A stretch of DNA of 64,000 bases from Hymenobacter profundi (GCF_019334315.1 NZ_JAHWGL010000001.1:1-64000); one strand, 5' to 3'; shown: positions 45,537-56,472, numbered from the stretch's first letter. The notes: generated by a model not told the origin, from the sequence alone. Translations and numbers: made by a program.

Positions 45537-45722
45537 GGTTGGGAGGGGTAGGAAAGTGGAACGAAGCCTACCCTCATGGTGGCGGGTGGGGTAGGGCCTT
45601 GTTTAAACGAACAGGCCACGCAGCGCGTTTTGGTTGAGCTTGGGCGGGCGCGGCGACTTATGCCGGCAGCTAGCTTTTGCGGGCTGATTTGCGTAACTTT
45701 GCAGTTGCAAAAACCGCCTCTA

Positions 45723-47510
45723 GTGAAGAACATTCGTAATTTCTGCATCATTGCCCACATCGACCACGGCAAAAGCACCCTGGCCGACCGCCTCCTGGAA
45801 TTCACCCAGACCGTGGCCCAGCGCGATATGCAAGCCCAGCTGCTCGACAACATGGACCTGGAGCGCGAGCGGGGCATCACCATCAAGAGCCACGCTATCC
45901 AGATGCAGTATCAGTACCAGGGCGAGCAGTACACGCTCAATCTGATTGATACGCCTGGTCACGTCGATTTCAGCTACGAAGTATCCCGCTCCATTGCCGC
46001 TTGCGAAGGCGCTTTGTTGATTGTGGATTCGTCGCAGGGGATTGAGGCACAGACGATTAGCAACCTCTACCTGGCCATTGGCTCCGACCTGACCATCATT
46101 CCGGTCCTCAATAAAATTGACCTGCCCCACTCCATGCCGGAGGAGGTGTCGGACGAGATTGTGGACCTGATTGGCTGCGACCGGGACGAAATCATCCACG
46201 CCTCGGGCAAAGCTGGTATTGGCATTGAGGAAATTCTGAATGCCATCTGCGAGCGGATTCCCGCCCCAGCAGGTGACCCCGAGGCCCCTCTGCAAGCCCT
46301 GATTTTTGACTCGGTGTTCAACTCCTACCGGGGCATCGAGGTGCTGTTTCGCATCAAAAACGGCACCATGCGCAAGGGCGATAAGCTCCGCTTCATGGCT
46401 ACCGGTAAGGAGTACGGCGCCGATGAAATCGGCATCTTGGGCCTCAAACAGGAGCCCCGCCCTGAGATGCGGGCCGGCAACGTAGGCTACCTAATTTCGG
46501 GCATTAAAGAAGCCCGCGAGGTGAAGGTAGGCGACACCATTACCAACGTCATTAACCCCACGAAAGAGGCCATTCACGGCTTCGAGGACGTGAAGCCGAT
46601 GGTATTTGCTGGTATCTACCCCGTGGATACCACCGAGTACGAGGAACTGCGCTCGTGCATGGAAAAACTCCAGCTCAACGACGCCGCCTTGGTGTGGGAA
46701 CCCGAAACTTCGGCGGCCCTGGGCTTTGGCTTCCGCTGCGGCTTCCTGGGCATGCTGCACATGGAAATCGTGCAGGAGCGCCTGGAGCGTGAGTTCGACA
46801 TGACGGTAATTACCACCGTGCCCTCGGTGCAGTTCCACGCCACCGGCACCAAGGATCAGGAGTACATCATCAACGCGCCCTCCGAGATGCCTGAGCCGAA
46901 CACGGTGAAGTTCATCGAGGAGCCGTTCATCAAGGCCCAGATCATCACGGCGGCCGACTATGTGGGTTCCATTATCACGCTGTGCATGGAGAAGCGCGGC
47001 ATCATCAAAGGCCAAAGCTACCTGACGTCTGAGCGGGTAGAGATGACCTTCGAGCTGCCGCTGTCGGAAATCGTGTTCGACTTCTTCGACAAGCTTAAGA
47101 CCATTTCGCGCGGTTATGCCTCGCTCGACTACGAGCTGATTGGCTTCCGCGAGTCGGACATGGTGAAGCTGGATATCATGCTGAACGGCGAGAAGGTCGA
47201 CGCCTTGTCGGCCATCGTGCACCGTAGCAAGAGCTACGAGTGGGGCAAGCGCCTCTGCGAAAAGCTGCGCGAGCTGCTACCCCGCCAGCAGTTCGAAATT
47301 GCTATTCAAGCCTCTATCGGCCAGAAAATCGTAGCCCGCGAAACGGTGAAAGCCCTGCGCAAAAACGTAATTGCCAAGTGCTACGGCGGCGACATCTCGC
47401 GTAAGCGTAAGCTGCTCGAAAAGCAGAAAGAGGGCAAAAAGCGGATGCGCCAAGTGGGCTCCGTAGAAATCCCTCAGGAAGCTTTCCTGGCCGTATTAAA
47501 GATTGACTAA
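45723..47510 (+). CDS. lepA: Elongation factor 4 (LepA)
   Basis: A 595-residue translational GTPase that back-translocates or remodels stalled ribosomes. GTG at 45723 starts [25 protein letters not shown]; the open frame extends to 45576 but with unlikely sequence. G1 is [11 protein letters not shown]2 [10 protein letters not shown]3 [12 protein letters not shown] and G4 NKIDLP. The long C-terminal part with [21 protein letters not shown] and [36 protein letters not shown] is the LepA-specific CTD. Family length is normal. The terminator at 47517 follows directly. Confidence 0.98.
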   Translation: MKNIRNFCIIAHIDHGKSTLADRLLEFTQTVAQRDMQAQLLDNMDLERERGITIKSHAIQMQYQYQGEQYTLNLIDTPGHVDFSYEVSRSIAACEGALLIVDSSQGIEAQTISNLYLAIGSDLTIIPVLNKIDLPHSMPEEVSDEIVDLIGCDRDEIIHASGKAGIGIEEILNAICERIPAPAGDPEAPLQALIFDSVFNSYRGIEVLFRIKNGTMRKGDKLRFMATGKEYGADEIGILGLKQEPRPEMRAGNVGYLISGIKEAREVKVGDTITNVINPTKEAIHGFEDVKPMVFAGIYPVDTTEYEELRSCMEKLQLNDAALVWEPETSAALGFGFRCGFLGMLHMEIVQERLEREFDMTVITTVPSVQFHATGTKDQEYIINAPSEMPEPNTVKFIEEPFIKAQIITAADYVGSIITLCMEKRGIIKGQSYLTSERVEMTFELPLSEIVFDFFDKLKTISRGYASLDYELIGFRESDMVKLDIMLNGEKVDALSAIVHRSKSYEWGKRLCEKLRELLPRQQFEIAIQASIGQKIVARETVKALRKNVIAKCYGGDISRKRKLLEKQKEGKKRMRQVGSVEIPQEAFLAVLKID

Positions 47511-47516
47511 TGCCCG

Positions 47517-47548
47517 AAAGCGCGGCTCCGGAAGGGGCCGCGCTTTTT
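47517..47548 (+). terminator. Intrinsic terminator of lepA
   Basis: AAAGCGCGGC and GCCGCGCTTTTT form a stem with a tight loop right after the lepA stop, ending in TTTTT. Confidence 0.85.
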
Positions 47549-47615
47549 GCTGGCTCCTTTACTTTTCACCTCATACACTTCTTGACACGGCGTTGTATGA
47601 TTACACATCCATCCC

Positions 47616-47795
47616 ATGTCTGAGAACATCACCAAGAACTGCAAAAGCCAGGAGCAACTGGAAAAAATCATCAAAGGCCAGGAGCGTAAGTTCCGGTGGC
47701 GCGACGATTGGCCCGCTATGGAAAAAGCTCTCACGGAAGCCGGTAACGCCGCTATTGCCGCCCACGAAAACAAGGCCAAAACCGACCAAGAGTAA
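47616..47795 (+). CDS. 59-residue hypothetical protein upstream of folD
   Basis: ATG 47616 to TAA 47793-47795 codes for MSENITKNCKSQEQLEKIIK followed by GQERKFRWRDDWPAMEKALT and a short Ala/Lys tail. It is soluble and charged, and uses codons like neighbouring genes. It lies 12 bases before the folD start and reads in the same direction, so it is probably cotranscribed. No family is known to me. It is distinct from the larger overlapping frame at 47503, which is not protein-like. Confidence 0.65.
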   Translation: MSENITKNCKSQEQLEKIIKGQERKFRWRDDWPAMEKALTEAGNAAIAAHENKAKTDQE

Positions 47796-47807
47796 ACCCG
47801 CATTACT

Positions 47808-48719
47808 ATGACCCCAGCCCCCGAAGCTGCTACCTACCAACTCATCGACGGTAAGAAAACCGCCGAGGACATCAAAGTTGAAATTGCCGCCGAAGTAGCG
47901 CAGCTGAAAGCCGCTGGCCAAAAGGTGCCTCACTTGGCGGCCATCCTCGTCGGCCACGACGGCGGCTCAGAGACCTACGTGCGCAACAAAGTGCTGGCCT
48001 GCGAGCGGGTAGGCTACGGCAGCACCCTGCTGCGCTACGAAGACACCATCACGGAGGCAGAACTGCTGGCGAAGGTAGAGGAGCTGAATCAGGACCCCGA
48101 AATCGATGGGTTCATCGTGCAGCTACCCCTACCCAAGCATATCAATGCGGAGAAGGTGATTGAGGCAGTCCGCCCCGAAAAGGACGTAGACGGCTTTCAC
48201 CCCATGAACCTGGGCCGTATGGTGGCGGGACTACCGGCTTTGCTGCCGGCTACCCCTTCGGGCATCGTGGAGTTGCTGAAGCGTTACGGGATCAAAACCA
48301 GCGGGAAGCATTGCGTGGTGATTGGCCGCTCCAATATAGTAGGTATGCCGGTTAGTATATTGCTGGCTAAGAACTTAGAGCCTGGTAACTGCACGGTTAC
48401 TTTATGCCACTCGCGCACGGCAAACCTAGCTGAAATCACGCGCCAGGCCGATATTGTGGTGGCTGCCCTAGGCCGCCCAGAGTTCGTAACCGGCAACATG
48501 GTGAAGCCAGGCGCGGTGGTGATTGACGTGGGCACTACGCGGGTAGAGGACGCCAGCCGCAAGTCAGGCTTCGTGCTGAAGGGCGACGTGAATTTCACTG
48601 AGGTAGCGCCGCTAACCAGCTACATCACGCCGGTGCCGGGTGGGGTAGGCCCCATGACCATTGCTATGCTGCTGCTGAACACGCTACGCGCCGCGAAAGG
48701 CGAGGTGTACCCGCGGTAA
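47808..48719 (+). CDS. folD: Bifunctional methylenetetrahydrofolate dehydrogenase/cyclohydrolase
   Basis: A 303-residue enzyme that interconverts 5,10-methylene-, methenyl- and 10-formyl-tetrahydrofolate, linking one-carbon supply to purine and formyl-Met synthesis. Signature pieces: [53 protein letters not shown], and the NADP Rossmann motif [20 protein letters not shown], with [11 protein letters not shown] and [14 protein letters not shown] near the end. Length is typical. The catalytic Lys is in the YVRNKV region. A 59-residue gene precedes it by 12 bases. Confidence 0.97.
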   Translation: MTPAPEAATYQLIDGKKTAEDIKVEIAAEVAQLKAAGQKVPHLAAILVGHDGGSETYVRNKVLACERVGYGSTLLRYEDTITEAELLAKVEELNQDPEIDGFIVQLPLPKHINAEKVIEAVRPEKDVDGFHPMNLGRMVAGLPALLPATPSGIVELLKRYGIKTSGKHCVVIGRSNIVGMPVSILLAKNLEPGNCTVTLCHSRTANLAEITRQADIVVAALGRPEFVTGNMVKPGAVVIDVGTTRVEDASRKSGFVLKGDVNFTEVAPLTSYITPVPGGVGPMTIAMLLLNTLRAAKGEVYPR

Positions 48720-48888
48720 AAAACCAGAACCAAACCGCCATTTTCGCAGTTTGAAGCTTTACTAGTATCTTTAAAGTCGGGCTTTAGGCAGGGTTTTTGG
48801 GTGCCATGGTACCCAGCGCCTTTCCTAAGGCCCGATACCTTTTTTGCCGACTGTTTTGTTACATCAACTTCCCGTTGCAACTGGCCTA

Positions 48889-49506
48889 ATGGCCGATAGC
48901 ACAGGGGCGGCCACGCTGCCTCTGATGGAGCATTTCTACACGATTCAGGGCGAGGGCTACAACACGGGCCGCGCTGCGTACTTCCTCCGCCTGGGCGGCT
49001 GCGATGTTGGCTGCGTGTGGTGCGATGTGAAAGAGTCTTGGGATGCCGAGGCGCACCCGCGCGTGGCCATTGCCGACATGGTGGCCGCTGTCACGTCCTA
49101 CCCCGGCCGCAACGCCGTGATTACCGGCGGCGAGCCGCTCATGCACGACCTCACCCAACTCACCAGCTCCCTGCAAGAAGCCGGCTGCCAGACCTGGATT
49201 GAAACCTCCGGGGCTTACCCGCTTTCCGGCCGCTGGGACTGGATCTGCGTTTCGCCCAAGAAATTTAAAGCTCCTCTACCTCAAGTGCTGGCTGAAGCCC
49301 ACGAGCTTAAAGTGGTAGTATTCAATAAGTCTGATTTTAAATGGGCTGAAGAACACGCCGCGCAGGTAGGGGAGAACTGTCGCTTGTACCTGCAACCCGA
49401 GTGGAGCAAAGCCGCCGCCATAACCCCGCTTATTATCGATTACGTGAAGGCCAATCCGCGCTGGCAGGTGTCGTTGCAAACGCATAAGTACCTCGATATT
49501 CCTTAG
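48889..49506 (+). CDS. queE: 7-carboxy-7-deazaguanine synthase (radical SAM)
   Basis: A 205-residue radical SAM enzyme that forms 7-carboxy-7-deazaguanine from 6-carboxytetrahydropterin in queuosine biosynthesis. The iron-sulphur motif is Cys-x3-Cys-x2-Cys in GGCDVGCVWCDVKESWD, and early FYTIQGEGYNTGRAAYFLRL is the QueE signature. ITGGEPLMHDL is the SAM-binding GGE motif. The C-terminal segment VSLQTHKYLDIP is typical. The start at 48889 was chosen because the frame from 48844 lacks conservation. It is isolated from other queuosine genes here. Confidence 0.94.
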   Translation: MADSTGAATLPLMEHFYTIQGEGYNTGRAAYFLRLGGCDVGCVWCDVKESWDAEAHPRVAIADMVAAVTSYPGRNAVITGGEPLMHDLTQLTSSLQEAGCQTWIETSGAYPLSGRWDWICVSPKKFKAPLPQVLAEAHELKVVVFNKSDFKWAEEHAAQVGENCRLYLQPEWSKAAAITPLIIDYVKANPRWQVSLQTHKYLDIP

Positions 49507-49541
49507 CCGATCTTCTGGTCTAGCCCACCCTTTCTCCTTCC

Positions 49542-51488
49542 ATGCGCTTCTCCTTTCCTGCTTCATTGTTGGCGTTTGTGCTGGCGCTGCCTCTGTCAAG
49601 TTCCGCGCAGGTAACCCTGGCCACTACCAATACCAAAGCGCGCGGCCTATGGGATAAAGCGCAGCAGCAAGCCAAAGCCCGCGATTTTAACAAGGCACTA
49701 GAAACGTTGCAAGTGCTCAATGAGAAGTTTCCTTCCTTAGGCGAGCCATATGTACTACGCGGCTCTTTATTGAAGGCAATGGGCGAAAACCAGAGTGCCT
49801 ACGAAGCCTACCGCGACGGACTGAGCAAGTTACCGGTGGCCGCCGGTCAGGCCAACAGCTACTTCACGCTGGGCGAACTGGCCCTGAGTATGGGCGATTA
49901 CAAAACCGCCGCCGATGGCTACACCAAGTACCTGAAGGTAGGGCCAAAAGGGCAGCGCAATACGGCGCGGGCGCAGCAGCAACTGCTCAACTGCGAGTTT
50001 GCCCTGAAGGCTATAGCCAACCCCACCGGCAAGCAGCCTGAGCGCCTCGGCGAGCCGCTGAATACGTTTTACTTTCAGTATTTCCCGGTGCTGACGGCCG
50101 ACAACCGTTTTCTGGTGTTCACGGCCCGAGCCAGCGCATCAGATGATAGTTTCGAGGATATCCTGATTTCCAAGCAGAGCAAGGACGGGTCGCTGAGTGA
50201 GCCGGTATCAATATCACCGGCCATCAACACGCCTTATAACGAGGGCGCGGCCACGATTTCCGGCGACGGCAAAACGCTGGTATTCACCTCCTGCGACCGG
50301 CCCGGCTCCGTGGGCTCCTGCGACCTGTACATCTCGCGGCGCACGGGCAACACCTGGAGCAAGCCCCAGAATATGGGCCGCAGCGTCAACTCGCCCTACT
50401 GGGATTCGCAGGCTTCGCTTTCGGCCGATGGGCGCACGCTTTACTTCACCTCCGACCGGCGCGGCGGCCTGGGTAAGGAAGACATCTACGTGACCACCCA
50501 GCAAGACGACGGCTCCTGGAGCCCCGCCCGCAACCTGGGCGCCCCCGTGAACACGCCGGGCCAGGATATGGCGCCGTTTATTCACGCCTCAGGCACCACG
50601 CTCTACTACGTAACGGATGGGCTGGTAGGCATGGGCGGCTTGGACGTGTTCCGTAGTGCCGTGCAGCCCGATGGCAAGTGGGGCGTGCCGCAGAACCTGG
50701 GCTACCCGCTCAATACCTTTGAGAACGAAGCCTCGCTGTTTATTTCCTCCGACAACCGCCGGGGCTTCTGCTCCCGCTCGCGCACTTCGGAGCCAGGCGT
50801 AACCAAGGTGCGCAACCGGCCGGTAGAACTGTATAGTTTCGAGGTGCCGCAGTCGGTGCAGGCGCAGGAAACTAGCACCTACACGCAAGGTAGGGTGTTC
50901 GATGCCATCACGAAAAAGCCGCTAAAGGCCGATGTGCAGCTCTACGACCTCAACACCGACCAGCTCACACAATATGTGACCTCCGACCCCGAGCAGGGCG
51001 ACTACACGGTGGTGCTGAACGAGGGTAGGCAGTACGCCATGTACGCCGTGGCCGATAAATACCTGCTCAAAAGCCTAAGCTTCGATTACACTGACAAGCG
51101 CAGCTTCGACCCGCTCACGCTTGACATCTACCTAGAGCCCGTGCGGGCCGGGCGCACCATCGTGCTCAATAACTTGTTTTTTGATACCAATAAGTACGAG
51201 CTGAAGCCCAAGTCGCGCACTGAGTTGAACCGGCTGATTCAGTTTATGCAGCAGTATCAGGAGGTGCAGGTGGAGATTTCCGGCCATACCGATGATGTAG
51301 GCGCTGATGCCGACAACATGGTGCTCTCGCAAAACCGCGCCAAGGCCGTATATGATTACCTAAGCGAGCACGGCGTGAAGGCTACCCGCCTGCGCTTCAA
51401 AGGCTATGGCGAAACCCGTCCCTTGGTCGCCAACGATTCAGAAGCACACCGCCAGCAGAACCGCCGCATCGAGTTCCGGCTATTATAG
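49542..51488 (+). CDS. PorE-like OmpA-family protein (TPR, beta-propeller, regulatory domain)
   Basis: A 648-residue exported protein with four parts: signal peptide (MRFSFPASLLAFVLALPLSSSAQ), TPR-like helices at about 33-150, PD40 beta-propeller repeats at about 180-420 (FTARASASDDSFEDI, LVFTSCDRPGSVGSCDLYI, LYFTSDRRGGLGKEDIYV), a carboxypeptidase-regulatory-like segment near 450-520 (FDAITKKPLKADVQLY) and a C-terminal OmpA peptidoglycan-binding domain (SGHTDDVGADADN, NRAKAVYDYL, NRRIEFRL). This is the layout of PorE, a T9SS trans-envelope component, and of related Pal-like proteins. PorE is normally a lipoprotein; here no lipobox Cys is seen, so I say PorE-like. Confidence 0.88.
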   Translation: MRFSFPASLLAFVLALPLSSSAQVTLATTNTKARGLWDKAQQQAKARDFNKALETLQVLNEKFPSLGEPYVLRGSLLKAMGENQSAYEAYRDGLSKLPVAAGQANSYFTLGELALSMGDYKTAADGYTKYLKVGPKGQRNTARAQQQLLNCEFALKAIANPTGKQPERLGEPLNTFYFQYFPVLTADNRFLVFTARASASDDSFEDILISKQSKDGSLSEPVSISPAINTPYNEGAATISGDGKTLVFTSCDRPGSVGSCDLYISRRTGNTWSKPQNMGRSVNSPYWDSQASLSADGRTLYFTSDRRGGLGKEDIYVTTQQDDGSWSPARNLGAPVNTPGQDMAPFIHASGTTLYYVTDGLVGMGGLDVFRSAVQPDGKWGVPQNLGYPLNTFENEASLFISSDNRRGFCSRSRTSEPGVTKVRNRPVELYSFEVPQSVQAQETSTYTQGRVFDAITKKPLKADVQLYDLNTDQLTQYVTSDPEQGDYTVVLNEGRQYAMYAVADKYLLKSLSFDYTDKRSFDPLTLDIYLEPVRAGRTIVLNNLFFDTNKYELKPKSRTELNRLIQFMQQYQEVQVEISGHTDDVGADADNMVLSQNRAKAVYDYLSEHGVKATRLRFKGYGETRPLVANDSEAHRQQNRRIEFRLL

Positions 51489-51510
51489 CTCACTACTCGT
51501 TCGACACCTA

Positions 51511-51540
51511 AGCCAATAGCCTCCGCTATTGGCTTTTTTT
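51511..51540 (+). terminator. Intrinsic terminator of the PorE-like gene
   Basis: AGCCAATAGC and GCTATTGGCT form a 10-bp stem with a CTCC loop, followed by seven T. Confidence 0.9.
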
Positions 51541-51784
51541 ATGATTGTAGTATTCCTTTTTCAGGCGCTGAACAGGTAGCTGGAAATAAGTATGTTGTAT
51601 AAGTTTAGTGCAAGTTATCAGTTATTTAAATACTACAATATCTTTTTTAAGTTAAAATTTAGCCAATACGTTTGTACCGTTCCAAAAGGCTAACTATTCA
51701 TTGAAAATAGGATTTAGCCATATAGAACACAATGTCAATACATAGTTGTATCCGTTAATTTTCACTCTTTCACTTATCACGAGC

Positions 51785-52156
51785 ATGAAAAAAGCATACT
51801 TAACCGCCGCCTTGCTACTAGGATTGTACTCAAGCAGCCTGGCTAAAGGAAGCCATCTAGAACCCGATGAAAAAGCTACCATTCAGCAGCGGGCGGTAGT
51901 ACTCACTCGGGCCATGGCCACCAAGATGCGCCTCGATGAAGGCCAGTATCTAAAGTTAAAGCAACTGAATGTTCGGTGGCTTACGGAGATGGAAGCGCTT
52001 AAACAGGAGGGTAGCACTGCTATATCGGCGCTGGATGAAAACGCTTCGGCTATGCAGGCGCAATACGAAAGCGAGATGCTGGCCCTACTGTATCCTGCCC
52101 AGCAGCAAATCTACCATCACCTCGAAAATACTCGTATGGCCTTCCGCGCCGAGTAG
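51785..52156 (+). CDS. Spy/CpxP-like periplasmic protein (copy 1)
   Basis: A 123-residue protein with a signal peptide (MKKAYLTAALLLGLYSSSLA) and a helical mature part: AVVLTRAMATKMRLDEGQYL, KLKQLNVRWLTEMEALKQEG, then AMQAQYESEMLALLYPAQQQIYHHLENTRM. The 'R-x-M...L-x-E-x-Q-Y-x-K-x-K' and downstream 'L-x-P-x-Q-x-x-x-Y' pattern is that of small LTXXQ-type periplasmic chaperone-like proteins such as Spy and CpxP, seen in Bacteroidota as lone copies. A near neighbour (52481) is a paralogue. Similar proteins in enterics respond to envelope stress; role here is inference. Confidence 0.75.
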   Translation: MKKAYLTAALLLGLYSSSLAKGSHLEPDEKATIQQRAVVLTRAMATKMRLDEGQYLKLKQLNVRWLTEMEALKQEGSTAISALDENASAMQAQYESEMLALLYPAQQQIYHHLENTRMAFRAE

Positions 52157-52480
52157 CTTCGCTGAGCTGAAAAGACAATTCTTCGTCGTCCCTCTTACGG
52201 TAGCAATACAATTATCATGCGTTTCTACTTCTATCAGCGCAGAGCTGAGCAATGCAAAAACGAATAGGAATGCAGCTGTAGATTAGTTAAGTGATAGTTA
52301 TCAGAAAAATATAATAATTTTATGTTGCACTTTATTGATAAATAGTATTATATTCGATTATAATTATGTTTTGCCTCACTAGCCGGTCTATGTATCGCCA
52401 GTGCTGCCACCAGTTAACTTTTTCCATTGTCTCATTCCTGTAATACAGTTCATCTTTCCACCTTCTACCCAATATCAACC
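52157..52480. other. AT-rich promoter-bearing region between the Spy-like genes
   Basis: About 324 bases. The second half is very AT-rich. A weak promoter candidate is TTG at 52325 and TATATTCG at 52349-52356 with a 21-base spacer, one base off the Bacteroidota -7 consensus. Otherwise no repeats and no coding stretch seen. Confidence 0.35.
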
Positions 52481-52843
52481 ATGAAAACGAAATCCTACAT
52501 TCTACTCGCCGTATTCGCTCTGTTCAGCACGACTTCTGTAGTAGCTGGTGGTCCCGGCGATTCGCCTCTGGCAACTCGTGCCAAAACCATGACCCAGCAG
52601 ATTGCGGCTAAAACGCACCTCAACGAAGGCCAGTACCTGAAAGTGAAGCGACTGAACCTGCAGATGCTGACGGCCGTGGAAACCCTGAAAAAACAGCGCA
52701 CCATGGATGCAGAAGCCGTTGACAAGCAGATGGCCGAAATCCAGGACCACTACGAGTGGGATTTGGCCGCTATCCTGTGGCCCCGCCAGATGGTTGCCTA
52801 CAGAGAAGCCAAAGCGTCGATGACAGCCGTGAATCTACGTTAA
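52481..52843 (+). CDS. Spy/CpxP-like periplasmic protein (copy 2)
   Basis: A 120-residue protein with a signal peptide (MKTKSYILLAVFALFSTTSVVA) and a helical body: ATRAKTMTQQIAAKTHLNEGQYL followed by KVKRLNLQMLTAVETLKKQR and a tail IQDHYEWDLAAILWPRQMVAYREA. It lines up with copy 1 at 51785 across its length, including LNEGQYLKVKRLN versus LDEGQYLKLKQLN. The ATG at 52481 was chosen over the frame's upstream Met at 52427 because only it leads to a signal peptide. The two copies are 324 bases apart and each has its own leader. Confidence 0.75.
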   Translation: MKTKSYILLAVFALFSTTSVVAGGPGDSPLATRAKTMTQQIAAKTHLNEGQYLKVKRLNLQMLTAVETLKKQRTMDAEAVDKQMAEIQDHYEWDLAAILWPRQMVAYREAKASMTAVNLR

Positions 52844-52885
52844 TCGCCTGCTATCGATACAACAGCTACTTCACTGGAGTACACG

Positions 52886-52914
52886 AAAAAAGCCCGCTTT
52901 ACAGCGGGCTTTTT
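52886..52914. terminator. Bidirectional terminator between Spy-like gene and gltA
   Basis: AAAAAGCCCGCT and AGCGGGCTTTTT form a 12-base palindromic stem, with T tracts in both directions, between convergent genes. Confidence 0.9.
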
Positions 52915-52938
52915 GTGTAGCGGGTAATAAGAGGCAGC

Positions 52939-54228
<1,290 letters not shown>

Positions 54229-54473
54229 AAGTAGTGGTTAGAGGTGGGTTCCGGGGCGAAGCTAAAGAATTACCGGTAAGCAGGAAAGATTAGCGGCCAA
54301 TTGTCTGCTATACTACAAACACAGACGTTGTGTTGTTCAGGCGCGAACCAAAGGGAAACTAAACAAGAAATAGAAGGTGCCTCCGTCTAATTTCCTGTTA
54401 CGGGTTGCACTCCTATTGCCTGTGCCGTAACGCCGTGGCGCAAACCTGCGTCTCTATTACCAAACGCCTCCGC

Positions 54474-55370
54474 ATGAAATACAACCAACTAGGTAAATCC
54501 GACTTACAGGCCAGCGAAATCAGCTACGGCTGCATGTCTTTGCAAGACGACCACGCCGCCAACGCCCGCCTGCTGCACCAGGCGTTCGACCAGGGCATCA
54601 ACTACTTTGATACGGCCGACCTCTACCAAAAAGGTGAAAATGAAGTTTCCGTCGGCAAAGCCTTTAAAGGGCGGCGCTCCAATGTGCTGCTGGCCACAAA
54701 GGTCGGCAACCAACTATTACCCGACGGCAGCACCGCCTGGAATGCCAGCAAAGCCTACATCCTACAGGCTGTAGAGCAGAGCCTGCGCCGCCTCCAAACC
54801 GACTACATCGACCTCTACCAGCTCCACGGCGGTACCCTCGACGACCCCATCGACGATACTATCGCGGCCTTTGAGCAACTGCAACAAGAAGGCAAAATTC
54901 GCTACTATGGCATTTCGTCTATCCGCCCCAATGTCATCCGCGAGTACGTGCAGCGGTCTGCCATGGTGAGCGTGATGACCCAATACAGCCTCCTCGACCG
55001 TCGGCCGGAGGAAGAAACCCTGAAGCTGCTGCACGAGCAGTCTATTAGTGTGCTGGTGCGCGGCAGCTACGCGCAAGGACTGCTGCTGGATAAGCCCGCG
55101 AAAGACTATTTGGGGTATTCGGCGAAAGAGGTAGGCGCCATGGCTACGGCCGTGCGCGCTACGGCCAGCGAACTGAATGTCTCCGCGGCGCAGGTTGCTG
55201 CGCGCTTTGTTCTGGAGGCGCCGGGGGTAGCATCAGCTGTTGTGGGCATCCGAACGGCGGAGCAACTGGCGGAGGCGCTTCGTATAGAAGCGTTTGCCTC
55301 CCTACCTTCTGAGGGGCGACAAAGGCTAGAGCAGGTGCTGGAAAGCAAGCAATACGAGCAGCACCGGTAG
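54474..55370 (+). CDS. Aldo/keto reductase
   Basis: A 298-residue NADPH-dependent reductase. Asp and Tyr lie in YFDTADLYQKG, Lys in LATKVG and His in YQLHGG, completing the catalytic tetrad. Similar to the general YajO/YdjG-like oxidoreductase group. The start at 54474 (MKYNQLGKSDLQASEISYGCMSL) is the family start, the 23 upstream codons being unlike it. A clean hairpin follows the stop. It diverges from gltA with about 245 bases between. Confidence 0.93.
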   Translation: MKYNQLGKSDLQASEISYGCMSLQDDHAANARLLHQAFDQGINYFDTADLYQKGENEVSVGKAFKGRRSNVLLATKVGNQLLPDGSTAWNASKAYILQAVEQSLRRLQTDYIDLYQLHGGTLDDPIDDTIAAFEQLQQEGKIRYYGISSIRPNVIREYVQRSAMVSVMTQYSLLDRRPEEETLKLLHEQSISVLVRGSYAQGLLLDKPAKDYLGYSAKEVGAMATAVRATASELNVSAAQVAARFVLEAPGVASAVVGIRTAEQLAEALRIEAFASLPSEGRQRLEQVLESKQYEQHR

Positions 55371-55376
55371 CCGGCT

Positions 55377-55409
55377 ACCCTCGTCAGGGCTTGAAGCCCT
55401 GACGAGGGT
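55377..55409. terminator. Hairpin between aldo/keto reductase and glpR
   Basis: ACCCTCGTCAGGGC and GCCCTGACGAGGGT are perfect 14-base arms with a 5-base loop, between convergent genes. No strong T run, so terminator activity is likely but not certain. Confidence 0.75.
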
Positions 55410-55436
55410 ATTTCGTTCGGGTTGCTTTTGGGATGT

Positions 55437-56189
55437 CTATACCACAGTCAGCAGGATGCCTTGCTCTTCCAGCCGTTTGGCATCGTGGTGAGAGATACCA
55501 GCGTCGGTAATGATGCGGTGCACCTGGTCGAGGCCACAGATACGGCCGAAGCCGCGGCGGCCGAACTTCGAGGAGTCGGCCAGCACAATGGTTTCCTGCG
55601 CCGCCCGAATCATCTGCTGGTTCAGGCGGGCCTCGCCCATGTTGGTGGTAGTCAGGCCAAAATCCAGGTCGATACCGTCGATGCCTAGGAAGAGCTTGCT
55701 GCACGAAGTATCGGCTAGCACCTGCTCGGCGTACGGTCCCGTCACCGACGATGAACTGTGCCGTAGGTAGCCGCCAAGCTGCAACACCTCTATTTCGGGG
55801 TGGCGCAACAGCTCCATGCCCACGTTCAGGGCCGAGGTAATAACGGTGAGCGGCAACTGGGCGGGTAGGGCGCGGGCCAGCGCCAGCATGGTGGTGCCCG
55901 AGGCAATAATAACCGACTCCTGCGCCTCAATGAGACGGGCAGCGGCCGACACAATGACCGTTTTCTCGGTCACGTTCAGCAACTCCTTCTCGTTCACAGG
56001 CCGGTCCTTGATATACGGACTCTCCAGAGCCGCGCCGCCGTGGGTACGAAACAGCAATCCTTTTTCTTCAAGTAGTTTCAGATCCTTACGGATTGTCACG
56101 GCCGACACATTTAGCACCTCACACAGCGCGGGTACTTCTACGTGCTTATGCTCCTGCAACTGCTGCAAAATGAGCTGGTGCCTTTTCAT
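55437..56189 (-). CDS. glpR: DeoR-family regulator, probable GlpR
   Basis: A 250-residue DNA-binding repressor of the DeoR/GlpR family. The N-terminal helix-turn-helix is HVEVPALCEVLNVSAVTIRKDLKLLEEKG (the family VSxxTIRxDL motif), and the C-terminal sugar-phosphate-sensing domain includes IIASGTTMLALARALP and LFLGIDGIDLDFGLTTTNM. ATG 56189 (MKRHQLILQQL) is the usual start; 56219 and 56201 give longer leaders. It is divergent from glpD, glpK and glpF, which makes control of glycerol use by glycerol-3-phosphate the obvious role. Confidence 0.92.
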   Translation of the reverse strand: MKRHQLILQQLQEHKHVEVPALCEVLNVSAVTIRKDLKLLEEKGLLFRTHGGAALESPYIKDRPVNEKELLNVTEKTVIVSAAARLIEAQESVIIASGTTMLALARALPAQLPLTVITSALNVGMELLRHPEIEVLQLGGYLRHSSSSVTGPYAEQVLADTSCSKLFLGIDGIDLDFGLTTTNMGEARLNQQMIRAAQETIVLADSSKFGRRGFGRICGLDQVHRIITDAGISHHDAKRLEEQGILLTVV

Positions 56190-56399
56190 GCTGGGGTTCA
56201 TCAGAGTAAATGTATCCAATTTTTCGTGGAGCTGTCTTCTTTTATACTCTTTCTAGCTGTTGTGTTTCGGTTACAATGAGATAGTAGGAAGATGAGCAAT
56301 AAGTTTACGGTATCGCTTCGGGATGAATATTCGTATTAAGTAATTGATAAATAGGGTAGTATGATGTGACTACCTGTAATCAATAAAGCTGTTGCGTTA

Positions 56400-56470
56400 T
56401 TTTGTTTCGTTTGTAAGTTTCGTTTTGTTATTTTTATATTGATATTGAAAATTAAAGTAACAAAACGAAA
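56400..56470. promoter_or_regulatory. Putative GlpR operator/promoter of glpD
   Basis: TTTCGTTTTGTTA (56418-56430) and its inverted copy TAACAAAACGAAA (56458-56470) lie 27 bases apart, the second ending two bases before the glpD ATG. A related half-site TTTGTTTCGTTTGT starts at 56401. The position overlaps ribosome entry and would give tight repression. AT-rich surroundings fit a promoter. Confidence 0.55.
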
Positions 56471-56472
56471 AT

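Noticed and set aside
45576-45722. Upstream extension of lepA
   Set aside because: The extra 49 codons are not conserved-looking; the GTG at 45723 starts the LepA family N-terminus.
47503-47811. Plus-strand ORF of 102 codons
   Set aside because: It crosses the lepA stop and terminator; the real small gene is in another frame at 47616-47795.
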